64,000 bases of DNA, taken from assembly GCF_036711975.1 (NCBI RefSeq), contig NC_091976.1, positions 10,044,001-10,108,000 on the forward strand, written 5' to 3'. The translations under genes were made by a program, and so were the position numbers. Origin of the DNA: Onthophagus taurus. Lineage: Eukaryota; Arthropoda; Insecta; Coleoptera; Scarabaeidae. The notes under the pieces are model-generated. The model made no database searches. It saw only the letters and a program-made list of their open reading frames with translations, and was not told the DNA's origin. Of the stretch, positions 39,668-51,400 are shown piece after piece (the first letter of the stretch is position 1; every line of letters starts with the position of its first letter).

Positions 39668-42183
39668 TTATAGGTTTTTCCTCGTTTCCTCCATTTTCTC
39701 TCTCTGTGTTCTTGCCTTTTCCCATATGGGTATCCTGTTTAATTCCTTTCGTATTGTGTCGTTTTTTGTTCTCCATTCGTATCCTCCTGCTTGTTTTAGT
39801 CTTCTCATAATGTTTCCTTCTAGTTCTTTCCCGATTTTCTCATTTCTCGCTGTCCAAATTTCCATCCCGTATGTTATCTGCGGTTCTATTATCTTCGTTA
39901 TCAACCTGTTTCTCTCCCCTTTTTCTAGATATTCCTTGTTGATCAATCGGTAGAGCCTTCCATATGTTCTGTTGGCGAGAGCCTTTCTTTTCTTCGCGTG
40001 CCTTTTGAAGTTGTTCTTTTTGTCGAATGTTATCCCTAGGTAGGTGATGGCGTTTTTCGTTTTTATCACGGAGCTTCCGATTCTGATTTTGTCTTCTGCG
40101 TATTTTCTTCCAGCTAATCTTGCTACCTCGGTTTTTCCTGTATTTATTTTCATCTTCCATTTCTTGGCCCATGTTATTACGTTAGCTGTCGCTATTTCCG
40201 CCTTTCTCATCGCGTTCCAATATCCTCTCCCTTCTGTTATTATCGCAATATCATCTGCGTATTGTAGAATCTTTCCTCCTGTGATTCTTGGTATGTCGTA
40301 TGCCATCACGTTGTATAGGATGGGAGATAGTGGAGATCCTTGCGGTAGCCCCTCTTCCGCCACCTTTCTGGTGGACAGCTCTTCTTCTATTCTTACTCGG
40401 AATCTTCTGTCTTCTAGAAATGATGCGATAATCTGTTGTAGGTATGCCGGCGTGTCTATTTTTCTCAGTTTATGTAGGAGTCCCTCTCTCCACGTCCTAT
40501 CGTATGCCTTCTCCATATCCAGTAGGACTGCGTGTGCGTTCATTCGTTTTCTTTTTGCTTTTTCCACTTCTTCTGTGAGGTTTTCCGCTTGCATGATGGC
40601 TCCCCTCTCTTTTCTAAATCCGTACTGGTATTCCGGTATTATGTTGTTTTCTTCTACGTACTCGTTGATTTCTTCTTTTATTAGTATGTCCAGTATTTTT
40701 CCCATCGAATTCAGTAGGCTTATTGGTCTTCTGTTTTCGGGCTTCGTTGTATCTTTCCCTTTCTTCTGTATCGGAACTATTATCGACTCTTTCCATGCTT
40801 TCGGATATCTTCTTTCCTTTGTCGTTTTGTTTAAAATTGCTGTCACCGCTTCGGTGACGTTTTCTGGTGCCTGTTGTAGTGTTTCGTTCCTGATTCCGTC
40901 GGGTCCTGGTGATTTCTTTTTTGGTAGTGTTTTGATTATCTTCTCTATTTCTTCTTGTTTCCATTGTTTTGGTGTTCCTTCCTTGTTTTTGTCTATCTTC
41001 ATTATCTTTATGTCCGTTGTCTGATCGTTCGTGAATACTCGTTCGTAGTGTTCTGCCATTTCTTCTGCTATCTCTGCATCTTTGTATAGGTATCCCTTTC
41101 TACCTTGTAGCGGCTGAGGACACCTTTTTTCCCTTCTGTATATCCTGGCGACTTGCCATAGTCCGTTGGGTCGTTCTTTGATATCGTTGATTTTTTGATC
41201 CCATCTCCATTTGTTCTTTTTCTGAATCATTTCTTTTACTTCCTTTGTCTTTCTATTTAGTTCCTCCTTGTCTTCTTGTCTTCTATGTTTCAGGTACATT
41301 TGTTTGGCCCTGTGTTTTTCCTGTACCAATCGCTTCTCCTCTGTGGTCAGGAAGTGTCTGTTCTCTCTGTTTGACACAGTTATTGTGGCTGCCTTCTCCG
41401 CCTCTTGTATGGCTGTTGTCAGATTTTCTATTTGTTCGTCGGTGCTCTTGTCCTTGTTGTGTTCGTATTTTTCTAATATTCCTCTGTATTTTTCCCAGAA
41501 TGTGAACTTCTTCGTTGTCTCTCTCTTTATCTGTCTTCCTGTTCTCGGGAACGTCATTCTGACGGCCGCATGGTCTGAGATTAGGTCGGTGTCTCTCTCT
41601 ACGTCGACTTGTTTCTCCAAGTTCTTTGTTATGAAGAAGTCTATGATGTGTCCTCTCGTTCCGTTGGTCGGGAAGTTTGTTTCTTCAGTAGGTGCTCTGA
41701 TCTTGCTGTTAGTTTGTCTGACTATTTCCCATATTTTTCTTCCTCTTACCGTCCTCCCCAGCTCGTGTGATGGGCGTTAAAATCTCCTCCTATCACGGTC
41801 GTTCTGCCGTCTGTCAGTAGCTCTTTTAATTCATCTTCTATCAATTCCCTGTTTGGTGCTAAGTAGATGGCGACTAGGTTTACGATCTTTCCTTCTATTT
41901 CCGTTTCCGTAACTGTGCATTCCGTTTCTTTTGGTTTTTCCAGATGTCGCATTTTTATTTCATTTCTTGCTATTACGGCTGTTCCTCCGCCCCGGTTGTC
42001 TTTCCTATCATCTCTGTATATGTGGTATCCTGGTATTCCTACTCTCGTTTGGGGTTTTAGGAGTGTCTCGTTCAATAGCGCTACGTCGATTTTGTTTTCG
42101 ATGAGGTATTCTTGGAGCTCTGTTCGTCTTTCCCAGAGTCCATGTATATTCCAGGTTATGACCTTAAAGTTTTCTTGATCCAT
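39668..42183 (-). pseudogene. LINE ORF2: endonuclease and reverse transcriptase, one frameshift
   Basis: Nicks target DNA and copies the RNA. The APE-type endonuclease is in 41746-42183 (FKVITWNIHGL, LLNETLL, TTVIGGDFNAHHTSWGG) and continues after the shift with SDHAAVRMTFP. The RT holds LLDMEKAYDRTW, EEGLPQGSPLSPILYN and ILQYADDIAIITEG with the DD pair, plus NTGKTEVARLAG and YLGITFD. It ends with the thumb/Cys-poor tail and has no RNase H domain. A G is missing in a GGGG run near 41760. Length about 838 residues, within the range of Jockey-type ORF2. Confidence 0.9.
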
Positions 42184-43438
42184 TGAATTGGCGTAGTTCT
42201 TCTCTTAATATGTCCCTGATCGTCGTGGACAGTTCCTCCCTTATTATCTGCCTTACAATTTCCCTTAAATCTTCTTTCTTTTCTTCTTTTTTCTCTTCTT
42301 TTTCTTCCTTCTTTTTATCTCCTCCCGTTATTTTGGCGAAGGATACTCCTTTCCTTATTTCGGCTTTTTCTGCCATTTCTTGTTGCGCTTTGTAGCGATC
42401 TTCTTTGATTTTGTCCGGGTTTGCCGGACATTCTTTCCATGCCGAACTGTGCTCTCCTCCGCAGTTGGCGCATTTCCTGATCTTTTCCTGGCAATTCTTG
42501 CCTTCGTGTTCTTCTCCGCATTTATAGCATCTCGTCTTTTTCGAGCATCTGTAGCTCACGTGTCCAAATTCTTGGCATCTGAAGCATTGTACGGCGCTTC
42601 CACTTTTCCGTTTGGCCTCGACTTTTACCCTCATGTCGAGAACTTTCTCCACGTTGAAGATCCTTTTTCCTTCGGGTGTTTTTTCGGCTTTCACCATGAC
42701 CATGTCTATTTCTTTCCCCTTCGAGGTCATTCTTTTTACTGCGATGGCCGCCACTTCTTGGCTCTTTAATTCTTTTAAAATTTCTTCTTCCTTGTACGAT
42801 GTGGGTATCCCTTTAATGACTACCCTTAATTCTTTTTCGCTTCTTAGTTGATAGGTGTGGTGTTCCACTTCTCCTATCTCCAATTTCGCTTTCAAGCTTC
42901 TAAAATCCTCGACATCTTTCGTAAATATTTTTAGGCCCTCCTGGCTCATCTTTCCCTCGAATTTTATTCCGGCCTCTTTGGCCATCTTTTGGACTTTCTC
43001 CGCTTCGTTCGCCTTCTTGAGGATTATCGGTGGTGGTCTTTCCGTTTTCTTCTTTTCCGCTTTCTTTGCATCTTCATCTTCTTTTGGTTGGTTCTTATTT
43101 TTGGAGCTTTGCCTCTCTTGCTCTCTTTTGAGCGCACGCCTCTTCTTAGCTTCTTTTTCGTCCCTTATTATTTGGGACATTCTTGTAATTTCCTTCTTGT
43201 TTTCCTGTAGATCTTCCTGGTCGTTTTCCATTTCTTCTAGATCCTGGTATCGGTTCGGCGCGATTATGTCGTCATCTTTCTCGTTGGTTAGACGCCTTTT
43301 CTTGGCCATCTTTGTCATCCTCTCTTCATCGACCATGATGCTTTCCACATCGATGTTGTGGTTTTCTTTCAATTCGTAGATTATGCTGTGTAGCGCGTCT
43401 ACCAGCTCCTTCGCGGTGTTCCCCGTGAACCCGGACAT
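42164..43438 (-). CDS. LINE ORF1: gag-like RNA-binding protein
   Basis: 424 residues, intact. It starts with a helical stretch (AKELVDALHSIIYELKENH), then a long Lys/Glu-rich coiled coil (KKRRALKREQERQSS). An RRM-like region with LRVVIKGIPTSYKEEEILKE follows, then three zinc knuckles: CFRCQEFGHVSYRC, CYKCGEEHEGKNC and CANCGGEHSSAWKEC. The C-terminus is again charged and helical. Such proteins package the LINE RNA. Its stop overlaps the ORF2 start by 20 bases, suggesting reinitiation. Confidence 0.9.
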   Translation of the reverse strand: MSGFTGNTAKELVDALHSIIYELKENHNIDVESIMVDEERMTKMAKKRRLTNEKDDDIIAPNRYQDLEEMENDQEDLQENKKEITRMSQIIRDEKEAKKRRALKREQERQSSKNKNQPKEDEDAKKAEKKKTERPPPIILKKANEAEKVQKMAKEAGIKFEGKMSQEGLKIFTKDVEDFRSLKAKLEIGEVEHHTYQLRSEKELRVVIKGIPTSYKEEEILKELKSQEVAAIAVKRMTSKGKEIDMVMVKAEKTPEGKRIFNVEKVLDMRVKVEAKRKSGSAVQCFRCQEFGHVSYRCSKKTRCYKCGEEHEGKNCQEKIRKCANCGGEHSSAWKECPANPDKIKEDRYKAQQEMAEKAEIRKGVSFAKITGGDKKKEEKEEKKEEKKEDLREIVRQIIREELSTTIRDILREELRQFNGSRKL

Positions 43439-43669
43439 TCTTGTTTTCTGGACCCTTGCCCCGTTCCTATGAAAAAGAAAATTCCTGTAAATAATTAATT
43501 ATTAGGTTAGTTTGCTAACAACGTCGCTAAAAAATAATCTATGCCCTAAAAAGGACGCAAGATTTCTTCTTTTTGAAGTTTCGCTCTATGGAGATTTCTT
43601 GTCGAATGTCGTCAGTGATCGTAACCTCTGCTCTGCTGCTAATTCTTCTGTGTGTACTGTGTTAAGGGC

Positions 43670-44689
43670 GTGAACGTAATACATTATATTAACAGTAACA
43701 CGTACCGAAGCCGAAAAACGGAAAACAAAGCTAAAATATGACGGGCGATCATTTGAATTTGCGGTATAAACGAATAAATTTATTATCTAAAATTTCGTTT
43801 AATAAATTATCTCCGTTATTTTTTGATTGTTTCGCAATTAAGTTGAATTAAATTAAATATGCTAGTATTTCTCATAAAAAGTTTCTACTTTTTTCCTATA
43901 TTTTTTTTTAATTATTTGAGAAATATGGGGAATTTCATCCCTTTTAGTTTAGATTATATTAATCGAATAATTCATTCATTAATATCATATTAATTTTGAG
44001 CGCAAAAATCTACATAGTGGTATGAATATTTAAATATATTAACAACAATAATCAAATTTTACAAATTTTCAAATATCTGTTAGACATAACAGATTTGTTA
44101 TTTGGTTTGGCCAAAACATCTAACCGTTCAAATTTATTATAACACAAAAATGTAGTTGTTTATCAAAAAAAAAAAAAAAACATAAAATGTGAAACTGCGG
44201 TTTTCCGCGGGAAATTTTCAATTGAAGTTATAGAAGATAAGTTATTGAACAGATTAAAAAAAAATTTTTGGCGGTACATAGGGGAACACTACAACAAAAA
44301 CCATTTTGTATATTAAAAATAATCTTAAAAAAATGGGTTATAATAAATATTTTTAAAACTGTTAATAGTGATAATAAAACGGCGATATTAATGGACTCTA
44401 TAGTATATATTATAACTTACCTTGTCCTGAAAATTCCATTTCGTTGAGAGAATAACACACAATTTATAAACAAAACTCAGAGCACTGAATATCAATCACC
44501 GAATTGACGAGTCGAAAGGTCGAGTTTAAAGTGATTTTATGCCGCAAGTATTATAGGTACTGTACCTGAAACGTTTTCCCCGTATTCCCCTTTTTTTGGA
44601 CTACAAAATTTGAATTTTTTACCTGTTTTGATAAAACTTTGGAAATTTGAATTTTGGCCAGCTTTTGAAGCTAAATACCCCACTGTGCG
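43670..44689. other. AT-rich region with MITE arm and no gene
   Basis: Contains the right MITE arm at 43843-43900. CATAGTG at 44014-44020 resembles a Transib-type heptamer, but no partner was seen. Nothing else supported. Confidence 0.5.
43843..43900. repeat. Inverted repeat, right arm (MITE-like)
   Basis: Reverse complement of 39206-39263, ending TTTTTTCCTATA. Confidence 0.65.
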
Positions 44690-44788
44690 ACGTGGGATAT
44701 GTCAGGTGTTGAATCCACAATTATAGAAAAGTATTTAGCTATCCTTACATTGGCAGATATAACTTCTCTACACCTCTGAGCCATTATA
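44690..44788 (-). pseudogene. hAT-type (DUF4371) remnant, distal part
   Basis: Minus strand reads EVISANVRIAKYFSIIVDST followed by PDISHVAQWGI, the DUF4371 signature of hAT/ZMYM-like proteins, in which the DSTPDISH Asp is catalytic. It continues the fragment at 46877-47040; the long-TIR mariner sits between them. Confidence 0.65.
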
Positions 44789-44790
44789 TA

Positions 44791-46876
44791 CAGTGTGACC
44801 CGTTTGAAAGCGGAACACCCTCGTAAAATTTGTATTTATTATCCGATTTCGATAATTTTTTTTTTTTTAATTGTAGAGCGTAAAAAACTGTATCTTGGGA
44901 CAAAGAGTGATATTTTTCTTAAAAAAAACAAGGCCTACTATTTCACTTTTTAGATGCTAAAAATGAAGAAATCATATTAGGAAATTTTTTACAAAAAATC
45001 TGAGTACACCACTACATTAAGCGCCTTTTGAAATGGGCATATACCAAATGTCATCAAAAATGGTTACAAATCAACACCGTTACAGATAATTGAAAAATAT
45101 AATTTTTTATAAATTAATCTCATCTGATCTAGTAGACCATGACAAAAATGTAATAAAATACAGAGAATAATACAAAACTATTTAACAATATTTAACAGAA
45201 ATTCAAAAAATTGAAGAAAAAAACAACATTCAAGGTATTAATAGAAAATAAAAACTAGTTAAATGTCTGTTGCTTCCACCAATCCACCGTTAAGTTCGAT
45301 ACATTTATAGTACCTTCTTCGTGCATTCATTGTTACATTCCTCAGTTGCTCTGGGGTAATGTCTGCACATGCCTGAACTATTCTAGCACGCAGTTCATCT
45401 AGCGACTGTGTCCTTGACCTGTAAACTTTCTGTTTAAGGATTCCCCAAAGAAAAAAGTCGAGTGGTGTCAAATCAGGAGATCTTGGCGGCCATTCAATAA
45501 GATGACTATTTCTTCCTATCCATCGATTTTCAAAATTTTCATTTAACCAACGCTTTACCACTACTGCGTTATGCACGGGAGACCCATCTAATTGAAATTT
45601 TATATTCGCACATACCAGAGGTGGTAAATTGTTTAGCGCATTCGAAAACTCATTTCTTAAGAAATACAAAAATTGTTGAATTTAAATTGCCCTCAAAGAA
45701 AAATGGACCAATAATTCTGTTGTCAAGTATTCCGCACCACACATTTATTTTATGCGAATACTGTCGCCTTGCGTTGATGATCCACTCTGGATTTTCTGTG
45801 CACCAATACCTTGAATTTTGCGATGACACCACGCCATTTGTTGTAAACGTGGCCTCATCGCTAAACAAAATTTCCCTTAAAAAGTTTCTGTTTTCCAAGT
45901 ATTCACCTTGAGCCCATAAACAGAATTCTAGTCTTCTCTCTTCGTCTCTTGGTTCAAGAGTGTGTAGAAATTTTGGTTTATAGGGTTTAATTTTATTTTT
46001 TGTCAGGCACCTTCTAATACATTCTCTTGGAATATTTAAATCTATGGCAGCCGTTCTCAAACTCGACTGAGGGTTATTATGAAAATATTCCACTATTTGA
46101 TTATTATTTCTAATTTCCCGGCGTGGATTTTGAACTTTTAGAATTTGTTTTGATACACTGCCTGTATCGTTGAATACCTTATTTACCCGGTGAACGGTGC
46201 TAGCACTAACCGGACGCATATCTGGATGCCTGTTATTAAATTCTATAGCCGCTTTTCTTTTCGAAAGAATATTATCGCCAACAAGGCGTACAATTTCAAC
46301 TTTGTGTCTAACACTTAGTCGTTCCATAATTACACCACTAAATTGCACACTTTTTATAAAATTTTTATAAGCACAAAACTGACAGAAGTAATGCTTTAAA
46401 TCACTTTCATAGAATTCAATTCTTTTTTTTTATTTCCATGGTTTACTAGATAACTATTTTTTTATTTCCATGGTTACAAATGTAAATAGTTTTTGTATTA
46501 TTGGCTGTATTTTATTTCCTTTTTTGTCATGGTTTACTCCATCTGATCAAATAAATTCATAAAATATTGTATTTTTCAATTATCTGTAACGGTGTTAATT
46601 TGTAACCATTTTTGATGAAATTTGGTATATGCCCATTTCAAAAGGTGCTTAATGCAGTGGTGTACTCAGATTTTTTGTAAAAAAATTCCTAATATGATTT
46701 CTTCATTTTTAGCACCTAAAAAGTGAAATAGTAGGCCTTGGTTTTTTTAAGAAAAATATCACTCTTTGTCCTAAGGTACAGTTTTTTACGCTATACAATT
46801 AAAAAAAAAAATTATCGAAATCGGATAATAAATACAAATTTTACGAGGGTGTTCCGCTTTCAAACGGGTCACACTG
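44791..46876 (-). mobile_element. Mariner with about 350-bp TIRs, TA target duplication
   Basis: Begins CAGTGTGACCCGTTTGAAAG and ends with its reverse complement at 46876, with TA on both sides. Inverted identity extends about 350 bases inwards (44791-45150 versus 46520-46876), much longer than the roughly 30 bp of classical mariners. It encloses one transposase. Confidence 0.9.
45259..46348 (-). pseudogene. Mariner transposase, one frameshift
   Basis: The N-terminal 232 residues have HTH motifs (KVEIVRLVGDNILSKRKAAI, SLRTAAIDLNIPRECIRRCL) and ILFSDEATFTTNG (first Asp). After a shift near 45660 the frame goes on with FQLDGSPVHNAVV (second Asp) and PPRSPDLTPLDFFLWGILKQ (third Asp). Second and third are 42 residues apart. 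It ends cleanly at 45259. Apart from the shift nothing is missing, so the copy is young. Confidence 0.85.
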
Positions 46877-47040
46877 TATACAATTCCTTCGTACGTTGTG
46901 GACGAAAGATAATTTGTTTTTCCGCTACCTGGTCTTCCATAATTCTTTATACGTTCCTTCAAGAACGGATCAAATTCGGCTAATAGTTCTACTGCCATTA
47001 AAAAATTTCCATTATGAGTAGTATAGATTCGCCGATTCAA
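46877..47040 (-). pseudogene. hAT-type (DUF4371) remnant, proximal part
   Basis: Reads NGNFLMAVELLAEFDPFLKE then RIKNYGRPGSGKTNYLSSTT, typical of DUF4371 domains. At its upstream end it runs into the Polinton 2 palindrome, so the Polinton interrupts or replaces the rest. Confidence 0.65.
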
Positions 47041-47088
47041 GAACCTCCTCCTCGAAACTGCGTTCTAGGAGGAGGTTCTTGAATCGGC
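47031..47088. repeat. Palindrome at the left end of Polinton 2
   Basis: Exact 22-bp arms starting GCCGATTCAAGAACCTCC around a 14-base centre. The GCCGATTC..GAACCTCCTCC word is shared with the Polinton 1 palindrome at 36012. Further copies of GAGGAGGTTCTTGAATCGGC occur near 47126 and 47513. Confidence 0.88.
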
Positions 47089-47795
47089 AAATTTTTTGGG
47101 GGTCAGAGGAGCTTCGATGAGGAGAGGAGGTTCTTGAATCGGCGATTCTTTTGAGAGTCGGAGGAGATTCGATGAAGAGAGGAGGAGGTCAATTAACTTG
47201 AGAAGGTCATGTTATTTTGACGAAATTATTAAAAATTTATCTTTATTAAAAATGTATCTTTATTTAGGTTATGTTATTAAAAATTTATCTTTATATGTAA
47301 CCTGTTTACCTAGATGAAAACAATTACTATGTTTATCCTTCGACGCTTCTCAATGAACTGTTAATGTTTTCGATATATCTCTTAACTTATTGTACACAAA
47401 GGTATACGGTTTTGGGACATGTAGGTATACAAATAAGTGAGTCATGATCTACCTGCGGGATATTTTTTTAAAATTTATTGTGTAAAGGTATACGGAGCTT
47501 TAAAATATGCGAGGAGGTTCTTGAATCGGCAAATTTTCTTGGGGGGATACGTTCGAGGAGGAGGTCAATTAACTTAATACTAGTAAGTGAGTCATGATCT
47601 ACCTGCGAGATATTTTTTTAATTTATTATCCAAAGGTATACGGAGTTATAAATATACATGTATACAAACGCACTCGATGCATCCTCCTCCTCCCAATAAG
47701 TTTCAGGAGCGGTGAGGGTTTATAAACGCCTGCGAAATGTGGTATTGACGTAGTTCTTTCATAACAAGTAGAAGTGTACAACATTAAATTGTAAA
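47089..47795. repeat. Polinton 2 left terminal region
   Basis: Contains further GAGGAGGTTCTTGAATCGGC copies and repeated GTCAATTAACTT and GTGAGTCATGATCTACCTGC segments (47195 and 47560; 47442 and 47587). TATAAA at 47721-47726 lies 70 bases before the polymerase ATG and may be its promoter. Confidence 0.6.
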
Positions 47796-48351
47796 ATGGT
47801 CGAGTGTGAGGATTGTGGAAAAAGTTTTACTCGAGTTAACAATTTAAAAAGACATCAACGATTATCTTGCATTGGCAAGAGAATCAAGCTTGACGCACCG
47901 CAAATTCCAAAAGCAGTAAAATGTGAGGCTTGCGATGATTATGTAAATAGACAATGTTACTCTGCACATTTACGAAGCAACGCACACAAGCGTAACGCTT
48001 TTGTTATAATCGATGACGGAGTGGAGAGAATAGCTGGAGCATTCGGTGACAAAATCGTCAGTTGTCGAATAAGTGAAGAAGGTTTTTTTGTGGATTTGGA
48101 TGAATTTTCTCATAGAATTCGAGAAAAAATACTAAATCTAATACAAAGCGCAATCGATATTCACCGAAATATAAAATTAAATATGGAATGTTTTGGTTTG
48201 TATTTTTTACAATCAAAGGAAGACTGTGAAATAAAATCATTCAATACGAAAAATAAGGTAGTATCATTAGCGTCGGATCTGTATAAAATATATAAGGAAT
48301 TTATTGATGAAATTTCATCAAAAATGTCAGAATTCCAGGAACGAGATTCAG

Positions 48352-48415
48352 GTAAGCGTAATGTGACATAATATACCTATATATTAAAAAATAAATGTTT
48401 CAATATTTTATTTAG
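48352..48415 (+). other. Phase-1 intron in polymerase gene 2
   Basis: GTAAGCG donor, TATTTTATTTAG acceptor, at the same codon as in Polinton 1. Confidence 0.85.
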
Positions 48416-48487
48416 GATGGACTTTAATGCAAATTCTCTATATGGAGTTAAATTTAAACAAATATAATCCTATTAGAGCATCTAATT

Positions 48488-51400
48488 TAGAGATGGACCG
48501 AAGCGGGTTTTGGCCGAATAACCGAATACCGAATATTCGGCTTGTAATTTGGCCGGAGCACCGAATATTCGGCCGAAGCATCAATCAAAATTTCAAATTC
48601 GAAAAAATGCATTATTAAAACGTAAAACGTTATTCTTATAAGTAGGTGTTGCAATTATTTTAAACTCACAAAAGTCCAGTGTTTTTCATGAAGTTGTTAT
48701 TAAGTAAATGCATGAATGTTGTTAAATGTTTAAAATTAAATAAAATATGTAGATACTTATTAGTACTGAAGTAATTTAAATTATAAATAATAATTAAATA
48801 AAACATAAAACATATATTGAAAAAATGAAATATAACATGTAAGTATAATATACATATATGTATGTAAGTAATAAGTAAAAATGTATAAGAAAGCATATTA
48901 TGTAGGGGGCTGAGGCTTCCGTCATAACTCACGTTCCTCTACACCTGAAACGAATTATTTTTTTTTTAATTTTAAGTTAAAATTTTTAACACAATGAATG
49001 AATTGCAAGAAACAAGGTTTTTTGGTTTAGGAATAATGCTTTACGAGCTAACTAAGTGATGTTAAACTGACAGATGATGAAATTAGGTATTTACTAGCTT
49101 CATACTAAATTAATAATTAATAACAATTACATACCTGCAAAGTTATAGGCACTAATATTCAAAATTAACTTTGTGCAGATTGTGGTGGATAAACAATAAT
49201 TTTTCTGCATTTCTTGGCAGTAATCTGCTTCTAGTTTGGTCATAAATATTACCGGCTTCAGAAAAAACTCTTTCACTGTATACGCTAGCAGCAGGGGCCG
49301 ATAAAAATTTTCTTGCAATTTCTGTTAATATAGGAAAAGTGGTTTTCCATGCTTTCCACCAAACAAGAGGATCGTCCGTTCTAATTAGCTTATCCATATT
49401 TAAATATAAGTTTAATTCTTCGTCAATGCTCTTTACTTTTATATTTTCAGATGGCTTTGGTAAAGAATCTCTTGAAGAGACAATCTCATCAAAACACTGC
49501 CATAGTTTACTTTTATTTGTTTCATTACTAATAGTGTCATCGAGTCTTCTAATTTTTGTCTCAGGAGTATAATTTTCGTTAATTATTGGTTCAGACTCAG
49601 ATTGAGAATATTCACTGGTCAATATATATTTAAAATAATCTATTTTGTTCGATTCAAAAAACGTCATTTTAAATCGTGGGTCCAATATTGTAGCAATAAT
49701 ATAAAATTTATTATTTAACAAACTATCAAATCTTCTGTTTATTTCATCATAAATACAATTTTTCATTGTTCCAACTCCGTGAAACAGATTTTCGTCTTCT
49801 TTAGATAAATAAACTTTCAACGTTGTTATTGTTGGAATAACTTCCGAAATAAAAGCTACATTTGAACTCATAACCTTTGTAATCTCCTCAAATGGTTCCA
49901 ATAAATCTAACAACCGTTGAATTAAGGACCATTGATTTGTATTTAACGTCACAATATCATTATCTGCTGCATAGATATTCAATACCCTCTTTTGCTCTAG
50001 TATTCGTTGCAGCATGTAGAAACTAGAATTCCACCTAGTAGTAACATCTTGCACTAATTTTTTATGATCAACATTTAATTCGGTTTGAATATCTTTCAAT
50101 TTGGAGCATGCGGCTGGGGAATGATTAAAATGTCCAACAATTTTTCGACACACTGCTATTAAATCCACTATAGATCGTTGTGTTTTAATAGCATGTATTA
50201 TCACTAATTGTAGAGTATGTATGAAACAAGGCACTCCAACGAGTTTGGCGTCATTACAGGCTTTAACAATGTTGGCGCCATTGTCTCGAACAATGACATG
50301 GACCTGTGAAATGTCTAAATTCCACATTTGCAACATATCGAGAAACATTTGTTTAATATTTTCAGCAGTATGACTCTCAGGAAAATGTTTACAGTTTAAA
50401 AGTACATGATTAAAACCAAAATTTGTATTAAGCCAATGAGCCGTAAAACTAATAAAAGATTCATTTGTATGAGAGCAAGTCCAGATATCAGATGTCACGG
50501 ACAGATATTGAACACCATCAATCTTTTTTTTAATAGCTTCTACTAATCTGTCATAAATATCTGGGATGATGGTTTCTGAAAAATATTTTCTTCTGGGCAC
50601 CTTGTACTGGGGGCAAATTTTATTCATTAATCTAGTAAATCCTGTATTTTCTACACATAAATAAGGCATATTATCTAATGCAATCATTTCACCTATAGCA
50701 TAATGCATTTTTTTTGACCGTTTGTCATTTATGTCCCACTGTTTAGATTTGTTAATAAATTCTGTTAATGTTTCTTGTTTCTTTTGAACAATATTTAAAT
50801 CATTCTCTGGATTAGTTTTGTTTTGTTCTGATTCTGATAATAGACGCTTTCTTTTTTCAAATTCTTCAGCGTGCTTTCGTTTTACATGATTAATCATTGA
50901 TGTTGTACTAGCATATTTTCCAGTGCCACCCCGTGATATTTCTTGTTGACACAATTTACACTTTGCAAATTTCAAGTCTTCACATTTATCAAAAAATGTC
51001 CAAACGTCACTTTTTTTGTTTATGTCACTCATGATTCACGTCACGAGGTCGTTTACCCGAAACAAACGGTTTATGAACAATTTTGGGCGTTTGGACGCCG
51101 CCTTGGCGTGTTTAGCGTTTAAATCTGAACGGACCCTGGAAACGCACCTTTAAAGTTTATTCTTCTATAACCAAATTCGAAATGAGAGGTCAAAGTAAAA
51201 TACCATTATCGGTTTAAAATATAAAACGAAAAGAACGCAATACAACAATCAACACGTCAGTTACCGACACGTTACCGCACACTTTAAACTTCTAACCGTT
51301 CTAACGCTTATAACCGCCCATGCTCTTACTGGTCTTAACACGTTTTCATTGGCATGCGCGAGCTGGAAAAGCGCGCCTATGCTACCTTTATACCGCTTCG

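Larger units (their letters stand above)
39564..43659 (-). mobile_element. Jockey-like LINE, full length, 10-bp target duplication
   Basis: A 4.1-kb minus-strand non-LTR retrotransposon. The plus-strand T16 run at 39564-39579 is its poly(A) tail. TGTTAAGGGC stands on both sides (39554-39563 and 43660-43669). It has a 5' UTR of about 220 bases, ORF1 (42164-43438) and ORF2 (39668-42183), which overlap by 20 bases. Only one base is missing from ORF2, so the insertion is young. Confidence 0.92.

Noticed and set aside
40044..41024. Plus-strand membrane-like protein of 326 residues
   Set aside because: It is the antisense frame of the LINE reverse transcriptase; hydrophobic bias comes from the Lys/Glu-rich sense strand.
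44014..44020. Transib terminus of the RAG-like gene
   Set aside because: A single CATAGTG heptamer without a partner at the other side is expected by chance.
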